64,000 nucleotides of DNA from Scatophagus argus (Eukaryota; Chordata; Actinopteri; Scatophagidae). The notes under the pieces are model-generated. The model was not told where the DNA came from. It searched no databases and saw only the letters and a program-made list of their open reading frames with translations. Of this stretch, positions 25,001 to 34,007 are shown piece by piece (position 1 is the first letter of the stretch; each line of letters begins with the position of its first letter). A program made the translations under genes and the position numbers. The stretch lies in assembly GCF_020382885.2 (NCBI RefSeq), contig NC_058499.1:1441001-1505000 (forward strand). Direction: 5' to 3'.

Positions 25001-28000
25001 CAGAATGCACACGCACACACGCACACACGCAGCGTTGTGTTCTCAGTGTGACTTTGTGTTTTCAGGAGAATTATTTCCGTCCAGATGGCAGCGACTCGTG
25101 CTTCCCCTGCGACTGTTTCCAGCTGGGCTCTTTGTCTCGTGCCTGTGACCCTCAGAGCGGTCAGTGTCTCTGCAGGACAGGTGTGGTGGGACGTCAGTGC
25201 AACACCTGCGACAACCCGTACGCCGAGGTCACGTCGGGAGGCTGCGTGGGTATGAACGACGCTTTAGTGTCAATACACAACTCTTTGATCGGATGTGATC
25301 AGAAGCTGCTCGGTCACCGACCTCACGTCCTCTTCTTTGTCCATGTTCTTCCTGTGGTGCTTCCTCTCCTCCTTCCCTTCTGTCTCCCTCCTCCCCTCCC
25401 TCCCCCACATATCTTATAGTCGTGTATGACGTCTGTCCGCGGGTGTTTGAATCTGGACTCTGGTGGCCGAGAACTCACTTTAATCAACCTGCAGCTGTGA
25501 GGTGTCCTCGAGGTTTCACAGGTCAGAACTGACACATTCTGTGTATCCAAGTTTTTACATTCAAACCGACCAATCAAAAGCTCTGTCATCTCGCTGACCC
25601 CACCCACAGGTAGAGCCGCACGCCACTGTGACGAGCAACATGGCTGGCTCCGTCCCCTCCTCTTCAACTGCACCTCACTGAGCTTCAGAGACCTCCACCA
25701 CCAGGTACCACACTGTATGACACTGTACTACACTGTACCACACTGTACCACACTGTAAGACACTGTACCACACTGTACTACACTGTACCACACTGTACTA
25801 CACTGTACTACACTGTATGACACTGTACCACACTGTACTACACTGTACCACACTGTACCACACTCTACCACACTGTATGACACTGTACCACACTGTACTA
25901 CACTGTACCACACTGTACCACACTGTATGACACTGTACCACACTGTATGACACTGTACTACACTGTACCACACTGTACCACACTCTACCACATTGTATGA
26001 CACTGTACCACACTGTACTACATTGTATGACACTGTACCACACTGTACTACACTGTACTACACTGTACTACACTGTACTACACTGTATGACACTGTACTA
26101 CACTATACTACACTGTACCACACTGTACCACATTGTATGACACTGTACCACACTGTACTACACTGTACTACACTGTACCACACTGTATGACACTGTACTA
26201 CACTGTACCACACTGTACCACACTGTACCACACTGTATGACACTGTACTACACTGTACTACACTGTACCACACTGTACCACACTGTACTACATTGTATGA
26301 CACTGTACTACACTGTACCACACTGTACCACACTGTACTACACTGTACTTTCATGATTTTTTTATTGTTTTACTTTGCTTTTCTTTGCTTTATATTTTAG
26401 TTTAAACTTGGATGTTTTTTACTTTACATTTTGCATCAATATTTTATGTTTGCTTTTACTTCACTTTACTCTAACTTACACCCTTCACTTTACTTTACAT
26501 TCCTGTATAGCTTAAACTCTGTGCAGTATTTATTTACTTTACCGTTTACTGAGTGTCCAGTGGAAACACAGCTCTGACCTTTGACCTCACAGGAGGAGGA
26601 GCTTCAGAGAAACGGGTCACGATTGGACGGGGACAGGTCACGGAGGATCGCTGCGATGCTGCGGGAGGCGACCAATCAGAAGGCTGTTCTTCACGGCCGT
26701 GACCTGCAGTCAGCGTTCAGCCTGCTGAGTCAGCTGCTGCGGTACGAGAGCCAACAACACGGCTTCAACATGGCCGCCACGCAGGACCGCCACTTCCACC
26801 AGGTTACGCTCGTATTTTTTTCCCTCTACAGTCAACTCACTGAACCATCAACCAATCGATCGTTCACATAGCTTTTAAAACAAAACATTTAAAAAACTAA
26901 GAATAAATATCAGATCAGGCAGATGGGGGCTCACAAGCAAATACGACTTTATTCTCTTCCAGTGAAATTTTGATTTCAGAGGTGGGGGGGACACAAGTAT
27001 TTTTAATAAAACTCTAATCAATCAAACTAATACACTTTACAATATTATTGGGAGCTTTGTGAATGATGAGGCGGATCTTGAAGTGGATATGCTGCTTTAT
27101 TGGAGCCAGTGAAGGTGTTGCAGGATGGATGTAACTTACACTTTGACTTCTCAAGAAGTCTCTTATGTCCACCTTTCTTTATTTAGACATCCTGGCTGCG
27201 CCTGATTACCAAACACACACACACACACGCACGCACACACACACACACACATGGACACCGATTCAAACGTTAACGTTAATGAAACCTCTGATATTACAAT
27301 CCTTCTGGCTGACGTGACCCAGGCCACGCAGAACAGACGCCCAGTTTACAGTAGCAGATTAAGACCAGCAGACCCACCGGTGTGCAAGCAGGGTGGAGTG
27401 ACAGCGGGGACGGCCAATCACACGGCAGAGCCCATCGAGGAGCTTGTGGGCCGTCTAAACTAAGGGAAACGGGCTTCAGCTTGAGTGGCCGTCTTTCGCT
27501 TGGTCCCAGTGCTCGACACGTCTCTGTTTACTATAGCGTAACATTGTTTTTGGACGGTAAAAAGTGCAGGGGACCAAAACGGCCTTTTGAAAAAGTCCCC
27601 CCCCCCAAATTACGTCCGTGCTTCCAGGTCTTCAGTGTTTTCTGAAATCTGAAAGATGTGTCCACGTGGTTCAGCTGGTCTCAGATCAGATCTGATTATG
27701 CGTTCAGAAACCGATGACTAACAGCGAATCGTGTGTAGAATATTATTCAGACTGGGAGCTTCCTGTTGGAGCGGAGCGGCGAGCTGCAGCATCAGGTTCA
27801 AAGGTCAGAGGGCGGAGCTTCACGTCTGCTAAGGAGCTTCGAGCTTTACGGCCAAAACCTCGCCAAGAACACGAAGAAGACCTACATGAAGCCCTTCATC
27901 ATCCTCAGTCCAAACATCAGTGAGTTTTCAGACAAAGCAGCCATCAGTGTGTCCACGCTGTCCAGTAAACTGTTGTTCGTGTCCATCCTCAGTCTTCTCA

Positions 28001-28525
28001 GTGGACTTCCTGGACAGCAGCAGGATGAAGCCCCGCCTCTCTGATGTCCAGCCTGAACTTCCTGTTGGCCTTCAGGCTTCTGTTGATTTCCAGCAATTCA
28101 CATCACATGATGACGTTAAACCTGCTCCAGGTATAAGAAACAGAGTCCCTGGTGAAACTAAAAGAGTTCATTTCATGATGAACAAAAATCTTTCACTCTC
28201 ATCTGCAGTTTCTACGAAGGCGCCAACTGAGCAGCCTGGTGATGTCACCACTGATGTCACTGCTGATGTCAGCCAGGCTGCGTCACCTTCCTCTGAGTCT
28301 TCGCTGCTGGTCGCTGTCGTGATCGTCTACAGGACTCTGGGAGATCTGCTGCCGCAGAGGTGCGTCGTGCGTCACCGACAGCAACCGAGAGCATGAAGAC
28401 AACAAAAACAACAACAGGAACAATAAACATGATGATGACACTAACAAAAGAAACAATCAGCAACAACAGCTGACACTAAACACACTTTATTGTTTTCATT
28501 GTTGAGTTTATTATCTGACCCTGTC

Positions 28526-28556
<31 letters not shown>

Positions 28557-31500
28557 TCAGAGCGCTGAGTCGATCTGTCATCAACACACCTGTTGTCACC
28601 TTGATGACGCACAGTGAAGGAGTGTCCTGGCCCCGCCCCCTAAACCGCCCTGTCATTCTGCAGCTCCGCCTACTGGTGAGAGAGGGGCGAGTGAGGCCGC
28701 GATGTGTTGTCTGGAGTCACACAGCAGGGTGAGCCACGCCGAGCTAAGCTAGGCTAACAGCTAAGCTAGGCTAACAGTCTCTTTACAGTCCTGGCTCTAA
28801 GCTAGGCTAACGGTTCCTCTGGTGTTTCAGGGTGAGCAGGTCAGGCGGCTGGTCCTCCACAGGCTGTGATCTGATGAGCAGGAATCAAACTCACGTCACC
28901 TGTCGTTGTGTTGACGCGTCCAGCGTTGCCGTGGTGATGGACGTCTCCAGGAGAGAGGTAGGGCGGCCACCACCACCGTTAGGCCTGGATCTGTTTCCAC
29001 ATTGAAACACGCCTTAATGTGAATTGTAAACAAAGTTAAATGTTTTATCTGCGTGTTTTTGTTGTCAGCGTGAGGAAGTTCTTCCTCTGAAGCTCATCAC
29101 GTTCACCTCACTCTCCTCCTCGCTGCTCTTCCTCCTCGTCACCTTCGTCCTCCTCCTCGTCCTCACAAACCTGCGCTCCAACCTGCACAGCATCCACCTG
29201 AACCAGGTGACCTCCGTCTTCCTGTCGCAGCTCATCTTCCTGCTCTCCATCGACCAAACGCAGAACCAGTCCGTGTGCACGCTGGCGGCCATCGTGCTGC
29301 ATTACTGCTGCATGTGTTCGTTCTGCTGGATGTTGGTGGAGGAGCTGCACGTCTACCGCATGATGACAGAGATACGCAACATCAACCACCGTCACATGAC
29401 CTTCTACTACGCTACTGGCTGGGGCCTCCCGGCTTTCGTCACGGGTGAGAAAACCAGAAACCTGGAATTACTTTGTGCGTCACTCAAATCCTTGTTAGAA
29501 AAACTACATTTTTGTCCTGGAAATAGTGAGTTCAGCGAGTTTCCCAGAAATGTCTGCACGTCTACTTTAACAGAGCAGGTACAACAATGCAGTCTTTAGA
29601 AAGTGTCACAGTGGAGGGTGGAGGACACCAGGTGGAGGACATTGAACTCATTCATTCACTGGTTTCCTCCTGGTGCGGCTGCAGGTCTTTCTGTCGGTCT
29701 GGATCCTGGTGGTTTTGGGTGCTCGGAGTTCTGTTGGCTTTCTGTTCAGGACTCTGTGATGTGGAGCATCGCCGGACCCTTCACTGCTGTCGTCACGGTC
29801 TGCCTGCCTGCCTGCCTCCCTGCCTGCCTGTCTGTCTGTCTGCCTCCCTGCCTGTCTGCCTCCCTGCCTGCCTGTCTGTCTGTCTGTCTGCCTGCCTGTC
29901 GGCCTGCCTGCCTGCCTGTCTGTCTGTCTGCCTGCCTGCCTGCCTGCCTGCCTGTCTGTCTGTCTGTCTGTCTGCCTCCCTGCCTGCCTGCCTGTCTGTC
30001 TGTCTGCCTCCCTGCCTGCCTGTCTGTCTGTCTGCCTGCCTGTCTGTCTGGATCCAGTCCACGTCTCTCACCTCTCACAGCATCAGACTCTCATAATCTG
30101 AAGTTTCTCATTGTTGTTTGAAGGGTTCCTGATTGGCCGTCTCTCTGTCTCCTTCAGGTTACCGTGGTGATGTTTGCCCTGGCAGTTAAACAGTCCATAG
30201 CACAGAGAAAGACGAGCTCTGAGATGGCTGCTCTAAGGTCTGATGTTTATTTTGAAGTTTATTCTCCAGCAGATCAATAAGGTTTGACTCCTCTTCCTCC
30301 TCCTCCTCCCCCCTCCCTTCCTCTCGTCTCCCTCAGCTCCTCTCTGAGGTCAGCCATCTTGTTGCTGTTGCTCCTCAGCGCCTCCTGGCTGTCAGGTCTG
30401 CTGGCACTCAACAGTGATGTCATTTCCTTCCACTACCTGTTCTCCATCTTCAGCTGCGTGCAGGTAAAACTTCTTCTATAATTAAAAATTATAAATAAAC
30501 AGATGGAGGACAGGAACAACATTTTGTGAAGAAGCTGATTCGAGTTGTTGCCTGCCTCGCTGTGATTGGCTCGGCTGTCTGGGGTTTTACTGAGGAATAA
30601 ACTGAGTGAAACAGGTGGATTTGATGTTGCGTCCGCAGCCGTCAGCTCTAACCCTCCTCTGTGTCCCACAGGGCGTCTGCTTCTTCTTCTCCTACTGTGT
30701 CTTCAACAGAGAGCTGAGGATGAACCTGAAGGAGATCTTCATCAGGAGGAAGACGAGCCGAGAGCTGAGGAACAACCACACGCCTGTGCTGACCGTACGC
30801 CACGTCAACTCATTCACCGCAATGCTGTGCAAGAGAAATGATTTTTCTTTTACTGGACAAAGTCATCAGCTATGATTGGGCTGCGAAGTAGAAAATAAAC
30901 GTAACAGATTTGTGTACGAGTCTGGTTACTCTCACTTCGTTATCCAGAGTTCATGATTACAGGATCTGACCTTTGTTCTCTGCAGCGCTCGCTGAACAGG
31001 AAGCCGTCGTTCTCTGGAGATGAAGGGATTTATCGAACCGCCATCGGAGAGTCGACAGCATCTCTGAACAGGTGAGTGGATCCTCACCTGGAGACAGCGT
31101 CACACATTACACTCCTCATATGTGTGAGACAACTGATGTCCCCGACTTGTTAACTGACATGTTAACTGACGTGTTAACTGACGTGTGAACTGACGTGTTA
31201 ACTGACATGTTAACTGACGTGTTAACTGACATGTTAACTGACGTGTTAACTGACATGTTAACTGACGTGTTAACTGACGTGTCCGTGAGCAAAAACAAAT
31301 TAGAACAAGAAAACAAAGTAGAGGGAGAACCCGAGGCGGCTGCTCCATCTTCTCGTTCTCGTTCCTCTCATGTTCTGTAAATTCGTTCTTGGTTTAGGAG
31401 TGACTCAGGACTGAAATGTCCCGCATCCTCCGGCTCCACCAGGAAGTGTTTCCATGGTAACAACAGCTCCTCCACAGTAACCCGGAAACAATTCAGAAGA

Positions 31501-32406
31501 AGAGGTTTGTACACTTCTTAGCTCTCTAAAGAAGACAGGTGTGTCTTTAACACATCCAAACATTTCAGATACACACACACAATCCTGCACAAGATTCACT
31601 TCAAACCAGCAGTGTGAGCCGATCCTGATCCTGATCCTGGTTTTGGTTTTGTGTTTTCAGACTCGGACAGCTCGGACTGCAGCTCTGATGCTTCGTTTCA
31701 CTCGTCTGGCAGTGAGGACGAACGACAGGCTCGGAAACATCAGTGGGACAACCGGAGACAAGAAGAGAAGAAGAACACAACACTGCAGGGTAACAAAATC
31801 CACCAGCAGAAACTGTACGAACTCCTGTCATGTCTCAAAAATCAGTTAGAACTAAAACTCCGCCTTCTCTCCTGTCAAAGGTCAAATTCTGTCCAATCAC
31901 GTGATGCTTCACTGGCTGGTGGAGGACAGCGAGCAGCTCAGTCAGGAAGGAGGAGGAAGAGGAGGTGGGGAGGTGAAGCTCAGTGTGGAGACCGGAGTTA
32001 ACGTGGAGCAGCTGAGTAACCAATCAACCGCTGAGAATGGAGCGTCGCCCAGCTCACCTGACAGCAACCAGCAGCCAATGAGACGTCGAGGTGAAGCCCG
32101 TGTCTTGACCTGCTGACCAATCAGGACACTTCTCTTTATCTGACTCGCACTGTTCGTTTGTTTTCAGGGATCTTAAAGACCAGGACCCCTCCTCCCCCTG
32201 CAGTGACAGACAGGAACAGGAAGTACCTCCCCAGTGAAGCCCCGCCCCTCGTCAGCCCTTCATCCTCCTCTCCAACTAATCACAGCTTCCGTCAGGTCGC
32301 CAGGGGAAACGGAGCACTCATCCCACCTCTGTCACCGCGGCAGCAGTACAGTGGAGTCACCATGGTAACCAGGACAAGGCTGACAACCAATCACGAGTCT
32401 GAGTGA
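12102..32406 (+). CDS. celsr1: CELSR/Flamingo seven-pass atypical cadherin, CELSR1-like
   Basis: Adhesion GPCR of planar cell polarity: homophilic cadherin contact at junctions, with a seven-pass membrane domain. Start ATG 12102 precedes a signal peptide (MDFSLSSVRVYCFC...). Exons: 12102-15570, 18209-18859, 18942-19164, 20176-20291, 20487-20575, 21867-22024, 22569-22732, 22914-23039, 23144-23310, 23412-23597, 23988-24101, 24379-24553, 24631-24772, 24868-24988, 25066-25249, 25420-25521, 25610-25704, 26593-26802, 27739-27919, 27993-28130, 28209-28359, 28561-28728, 28831-28957, 29069-29444, 29685-29797, 30158-30237, 30337-30463, 30672-30794, 30986-31071, 31398-31456 (or to 31504), 31661-31789, 31881-32090, 32168-32406. 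Both versions keep phase: 2932 or 2948 residues, near CELSR1's length. Order: nine cadherin repeats, EGF and laminin G modules, laminin EGF, HormR, GAIN/GPS, 7TM, acidic tail. Wording such as ITDDMLTNSVTVRL, YLNRTLL and LRSNLHSIH favours CELSR1 over CELSR2 or 3. Paralogue assignment is by eye. Confidence 0.9.
16059..16106. repeat. (GT)n microsatellite
   Basis: Perfect run of about 24 GT units in CELSR intron 1, followed by a G run. Confidence 0.97.
17603..17691. repeat. Imperfect (GT)n with GAGT interruptions
   Basis: About 89 bp of GT with regular GAGTGT interruptions in CELSR intron 1. Confidence 0.93.
19276..19420. repeat. Degenerate teleost repeat (AGATAAGATAATCC type)
   Basis: Begins AGATAAGATAAGATAATCCTTTAATATTCCCC and continues ACTGGGAAACTGCAG. 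This resembles the common fish repeat end in which a short tandem head precedes CCTTTATTA...GGGAAA. It lies in CELSR intron 3. The boundaries are approximate. Confidence 0.5.
20310..20400 (+). repeat. Possible SINE remnant with a B-box-like motif
   Basis: GGTGGCTCAGACC followed about 25 bases later by GGTTCGAGTCCC resembles the A and B boxes of a tRNA-derived SINE head. A similar GGTTCGATTCCCC lies at about 19678. No cloverleaf forms, so this is not called a tRNA. Confidence 0.3.
20771..20908. repeat. Tandem repeat of TGATTCACTGAATCACC type
   Basis: About three imperfect copies of a roughly 45-bp unit made of TGATTCACTG and CTACTGCAG in CELSR intron 5. The GATTCACTGAATC core is an inverted repeat. 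Confidence 0.85.
21385..21800. repeat. Teleost interspersed repeat (TTTATTGTCATTA...GAAGAAGCTGTCC type)
   Basis: Starts with tandem ATTCAAG units and TCTTTATTGTCATTATGCAAG, then has GGGGAAGAAGCTGTCCCTGA, CTGTACCGCTTTCCTGATGG and TTGCCCGGGTGGGTGGGGTC. I recognise this order from a high-copy fish element. It lies in CELSR intron 5, just upstream of exon 21867. The class is not assigned. Confidence 0.75.
21811..21862. repeat. (CT)26 microsatellite forming an acceptor pyrimidine tract
   Basis: A pure CT run that ends at CTGAAG/CCACGT, the acceptor of CELSR exon 21867-22024. Repeat length would directly set the length of that polypyrimidine tract. Confidence 0.95.
22032..22079. repeat. (GT)n microsatellite just after a splice donor
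   Basis: Begins seven bases after the donor of CELSR exon 21867-22024 (donor at 22025). Confidence 0.97.
25705..26347. repeat. 10-bp minisatellite starting at a CELSR splice donor
   Basis: About 64 copies of CACTGTACCA / CACTGTACTA / CACTGTATGA in CELSR intron 17. The array begins with the donor itself (CAG/GTACCACACTG). Open frames across it are repeat products. Confidence 0.97.
27212..27251. repeat. (AC)n microsatellite, interrupted
   Basis: AC run with GC interruptions in the CELSR intron 26803-27738. Confidence 0.93.
28529..28556. repeat. (GT)n microsatellite abutting a CELSR acceptor
   Basis: GT run ending GTTCAG at the acceptor of exon 28561-28728. It takes the place of a pyrimidine tract. 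Confidence 0.93.
28741..28812. repeat. Short tandem repeat GCTAAGCTAGGCTAACA
   Basis: Two adjacent copies and one displaced copy of AGCTAAGCTAGGCTAAC in CELSR intron 22. Confidence 0.85.
29798..30050. repeat. (CTGCCTGT)n satellite starting at a CELSR splice donor
   Basis: About 250 bp of CCTG and TCTG tetranucleotides directly after exon 29685-29797. The donor is the first repeat unit (ACG/GTCTGCCTGCC). Long open frames here on both strands are repeat products. Confidence 0.95.
31149..31281. repeat. 11-bp tandem repeat GTTAACTGACR
   Basis: Twelve copies of GTTAACTGACG/A in the CELSR intron 31072-31397. Alternation of the last base gives a 22-bp higher-order unit, and each copy holds the palindrome GTTAAC. 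Confidence 0.95.
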
Positions 32407-33310
32407 GTTTCATTTTTCTTTTTACAGTTTCAACTTTTCCCATAATTCTCCAAACACTCGGCACCTGTCATCAGACTGTTGCCAATATATCAAATGGCCA
32501 GCAGGAGGTGCCGGTTTCAGTTTGTCCTGTCAGTGTTTTAGTTTTATGTAAATGAAATGAAAACTGCAAAAACATGTGCAGCAGCTTTTAGCTTTTGAGT
32601 TTTAGAAAAACAACTTTTGTTTTTCACTTAAAATACAAGAAGTCAAACATATTTAAACATAAAAACATTTAAATTCAAGTGAAGTTTGTCTCATATTAAT
32701 GAAATTTAATCTGACTTCCTGTTGGCTTGAAGCTGCAGCGATGAAACTTCCATCTGAAGAGGAACCTGAAGCTGCACAAACAGGAACCAGAGAAGAACAA
32801 TCGGCTGTTAGCATGAAATGACTTTGTTGGCACAAAGCTGGAGGTCAAAGGTCGGTGGGTGACAGGAAGTCTGGCCCACATGTGGTCCTGCGACGCCACA
32901 ACGCAGCCGACGCCCGACCGACTCAGCTGGAAGCCTGAGGTGCCGAGGCCAGTTGGTGTTCGGGCTGAACAGTCTGACTTAGTCAGGCTCCCATCCAAGC
33001 TTTGCTGTTCTCGTGTTTTTCTGGACAGATTTCAGGTTCCCTCATCAAAGTTCTCATCATGTTGTGTCTTCACTGAGTGGTTTGGTTGTCTGCTTCTTCT
33101 TTGTTGAGGTTTCACTTTAAATCTTCTCCTCTTTTGTGACACGGGTTAAAAAGTTCAGGGAACTTTTATTTTGAAATTCAGAGGATGAGGCGCGTCTGTA
33201 AATGAGAGAGAGACTGTTGATTTATTTTTTAGGATTTATTTTTTATACCTGAGTAAAGCAGACAACTGATGTTTGAATGTTTTTAATGCAAAATAAAGTG
33301 TTTTCACATT
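32407..33310 (+). other. 3' UTR of the CELSR gene with poly(A) signal
   Basis: AATAAA at 33292-33297 follows the stop at 32404-32406 and is the likely polyadenylation signal. A possible extra coding exon lies within this stretch (see findings). Confidence 0.55.
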
Positions 33311-33479
33311 TTAATTGTTGGTGTGTGTTCAGACTGTTTCAGTCTTCATGCTGAATTTCTGTACTTTTACTGACATAAATCTTTTGAATTGTGTCTCTTT
33401 AACTGTAGGTCTGTCCTCCTATGTCCTCGGTCAGATTTTTGGCAGTTTGTCCTGTCGTCCTGCCAGCTGACTGTTTGTC

Positions 33480-33588
33480 TATAAAGTTTGTTTGAACAGT
33501 CGGCTGCTGTAACTTCAGTCTTCTGGTTTCAGGGTTTCAAGCAGGTTTCAGACTCTTGTGTTGTTCTTGGACTGTTGTACCCATAAAG
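33480..33588 (+). promoter_or_regulatory. Likely TATA box and non-coding first exon of the SRCR gene
   Basis: TATAAA at 33480-33485, then a candidate untranslated exon ending at AAAG/GTATGT (donor at 33589). A matching acceptor (TGATTCACAG) at 33930 leads into the exon with the start codon. This pairing is inferred from consensus only. Confidence 0.4.
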
Positions 33589-34007
33589 GTATGTTTGATA
33601 ACTGATGATGATGATGATTTGTATTGTTATGGTTTTTAATCCACTTAATAAAACAGAATTAAATCCAATACTTTAAAGTCCATTTTATGGAGGTTTGCTG
33701 GACTTCTGGCCTGGTGACGTGTTTGTAGTTTTTCTCAGGTCATTTGCTCCCCGTTGAAACAGAATAAGCTGCGTTTGCATTTCAAGTCAGCAGACTTGGT
33801 GGTCTGTAACCTTCACGTGTAGATGAGCCTCGGCTTCAGATCAGGTTTGTGCAGGATCCCCCACTGACAGCAGTTATTTGTTCTAAAAGTTTAGATTATT
33901 TAACGCTCGTTTTTCTTTTTTGATTCACAGCAAAGTAACTGAATTCAGCAAAACCATCAATCAGAAAGAAACGAAAGACGACAGACTCTCAGCAGTCAGC
34001 GGTGAAG

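Larger units (their letters stand above)
18209..25249 (+). other. celsr1: CELSR segment: EGF, laminin G and laminin-EGF modules
   Basis: Exon 18209-18859 carries the post-cadherin region and first EGF modules (CLREPCENYMKC, CRCPPGFSGENC). Laminin G1 spans exons 18942-22732 and EGF4 is 22914-23039 (CRCLLGFGGKNC). Laminin G2 spans 23144-24101, with two EGF modules in 24379-24772. The cysteine-rich laminin-EGF region (RGWWGHPVCGPCDCDVSKGF) spans 24868-25249. All junctions are in phase. No LamG or EGF module looks deleted against CELSR1. Confidence 0.86.
25420..28957 (+). other. celsr1: CELSR segment: hormone-receptor motif, GAIN and GPS
   Basis: Exons 25420-25521 and 25610-25704 encode the HormR motif (SGLWWPRTHF, FNCTS). 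Exons 26593-26802, 27739-27919, 27993-28130, 28209-28359 and 28561-28728 encode the GAIN domain. The 27739 acceptor (GTGTAG/AATATT) was chosen because it restores NIIQTGSFLL, matching family ENLLRVGSALL. Exon 28831-28957 holds the GPS: its structural Cys and Trp remain, but the cleavage triplet is D-A-S rather than H-L/T-S/T (codons 28913-28921), so self-cleavage is unlikely. Confidence 0.82.
29069..32406 (+). other. celsr1: CELSR segment: 7TM domain and cytoplasmic tail
   Basis: TM1-TM4 lie in 29069-29444 (LRSNLHSIH, ELHVYRMMTEIRNIN, GWGLPAF), TM4-5 in 29685-29797 and 30158-30237, TM6 in 30337-30463 and TM7 in 30672-30794. Exons 30986-32406 give a tail with GESTASLNR, an acidic-serine patch (DSDSSDCSSDAS) and RRRGILK, all recognisable in CELSR1. 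The last exon meets TGA at 32404, but a strong donor (CTGA/GTGAGT) sits two bases before, so a further exon is possible. Confidence 0.82.

Noticed and set aside
25728-26354. Open frames on both strands with repeated YSVVQC or CTTLYDTV
   Set aside because: Product of a stop-free 10-bp satellite in a CELSR intron.
29587-30121. Open frames with CLPACLSV or GRQTDRQA on the two strands
   Set aside because: Tetranucleotide satellite. Only 29685-29797 is an exon.
31149-31281. CRISPR-like array of GTTAACTGAC units
   Set aside because: Direct tandem repeat without unique spacers, in a vertebrate intron.
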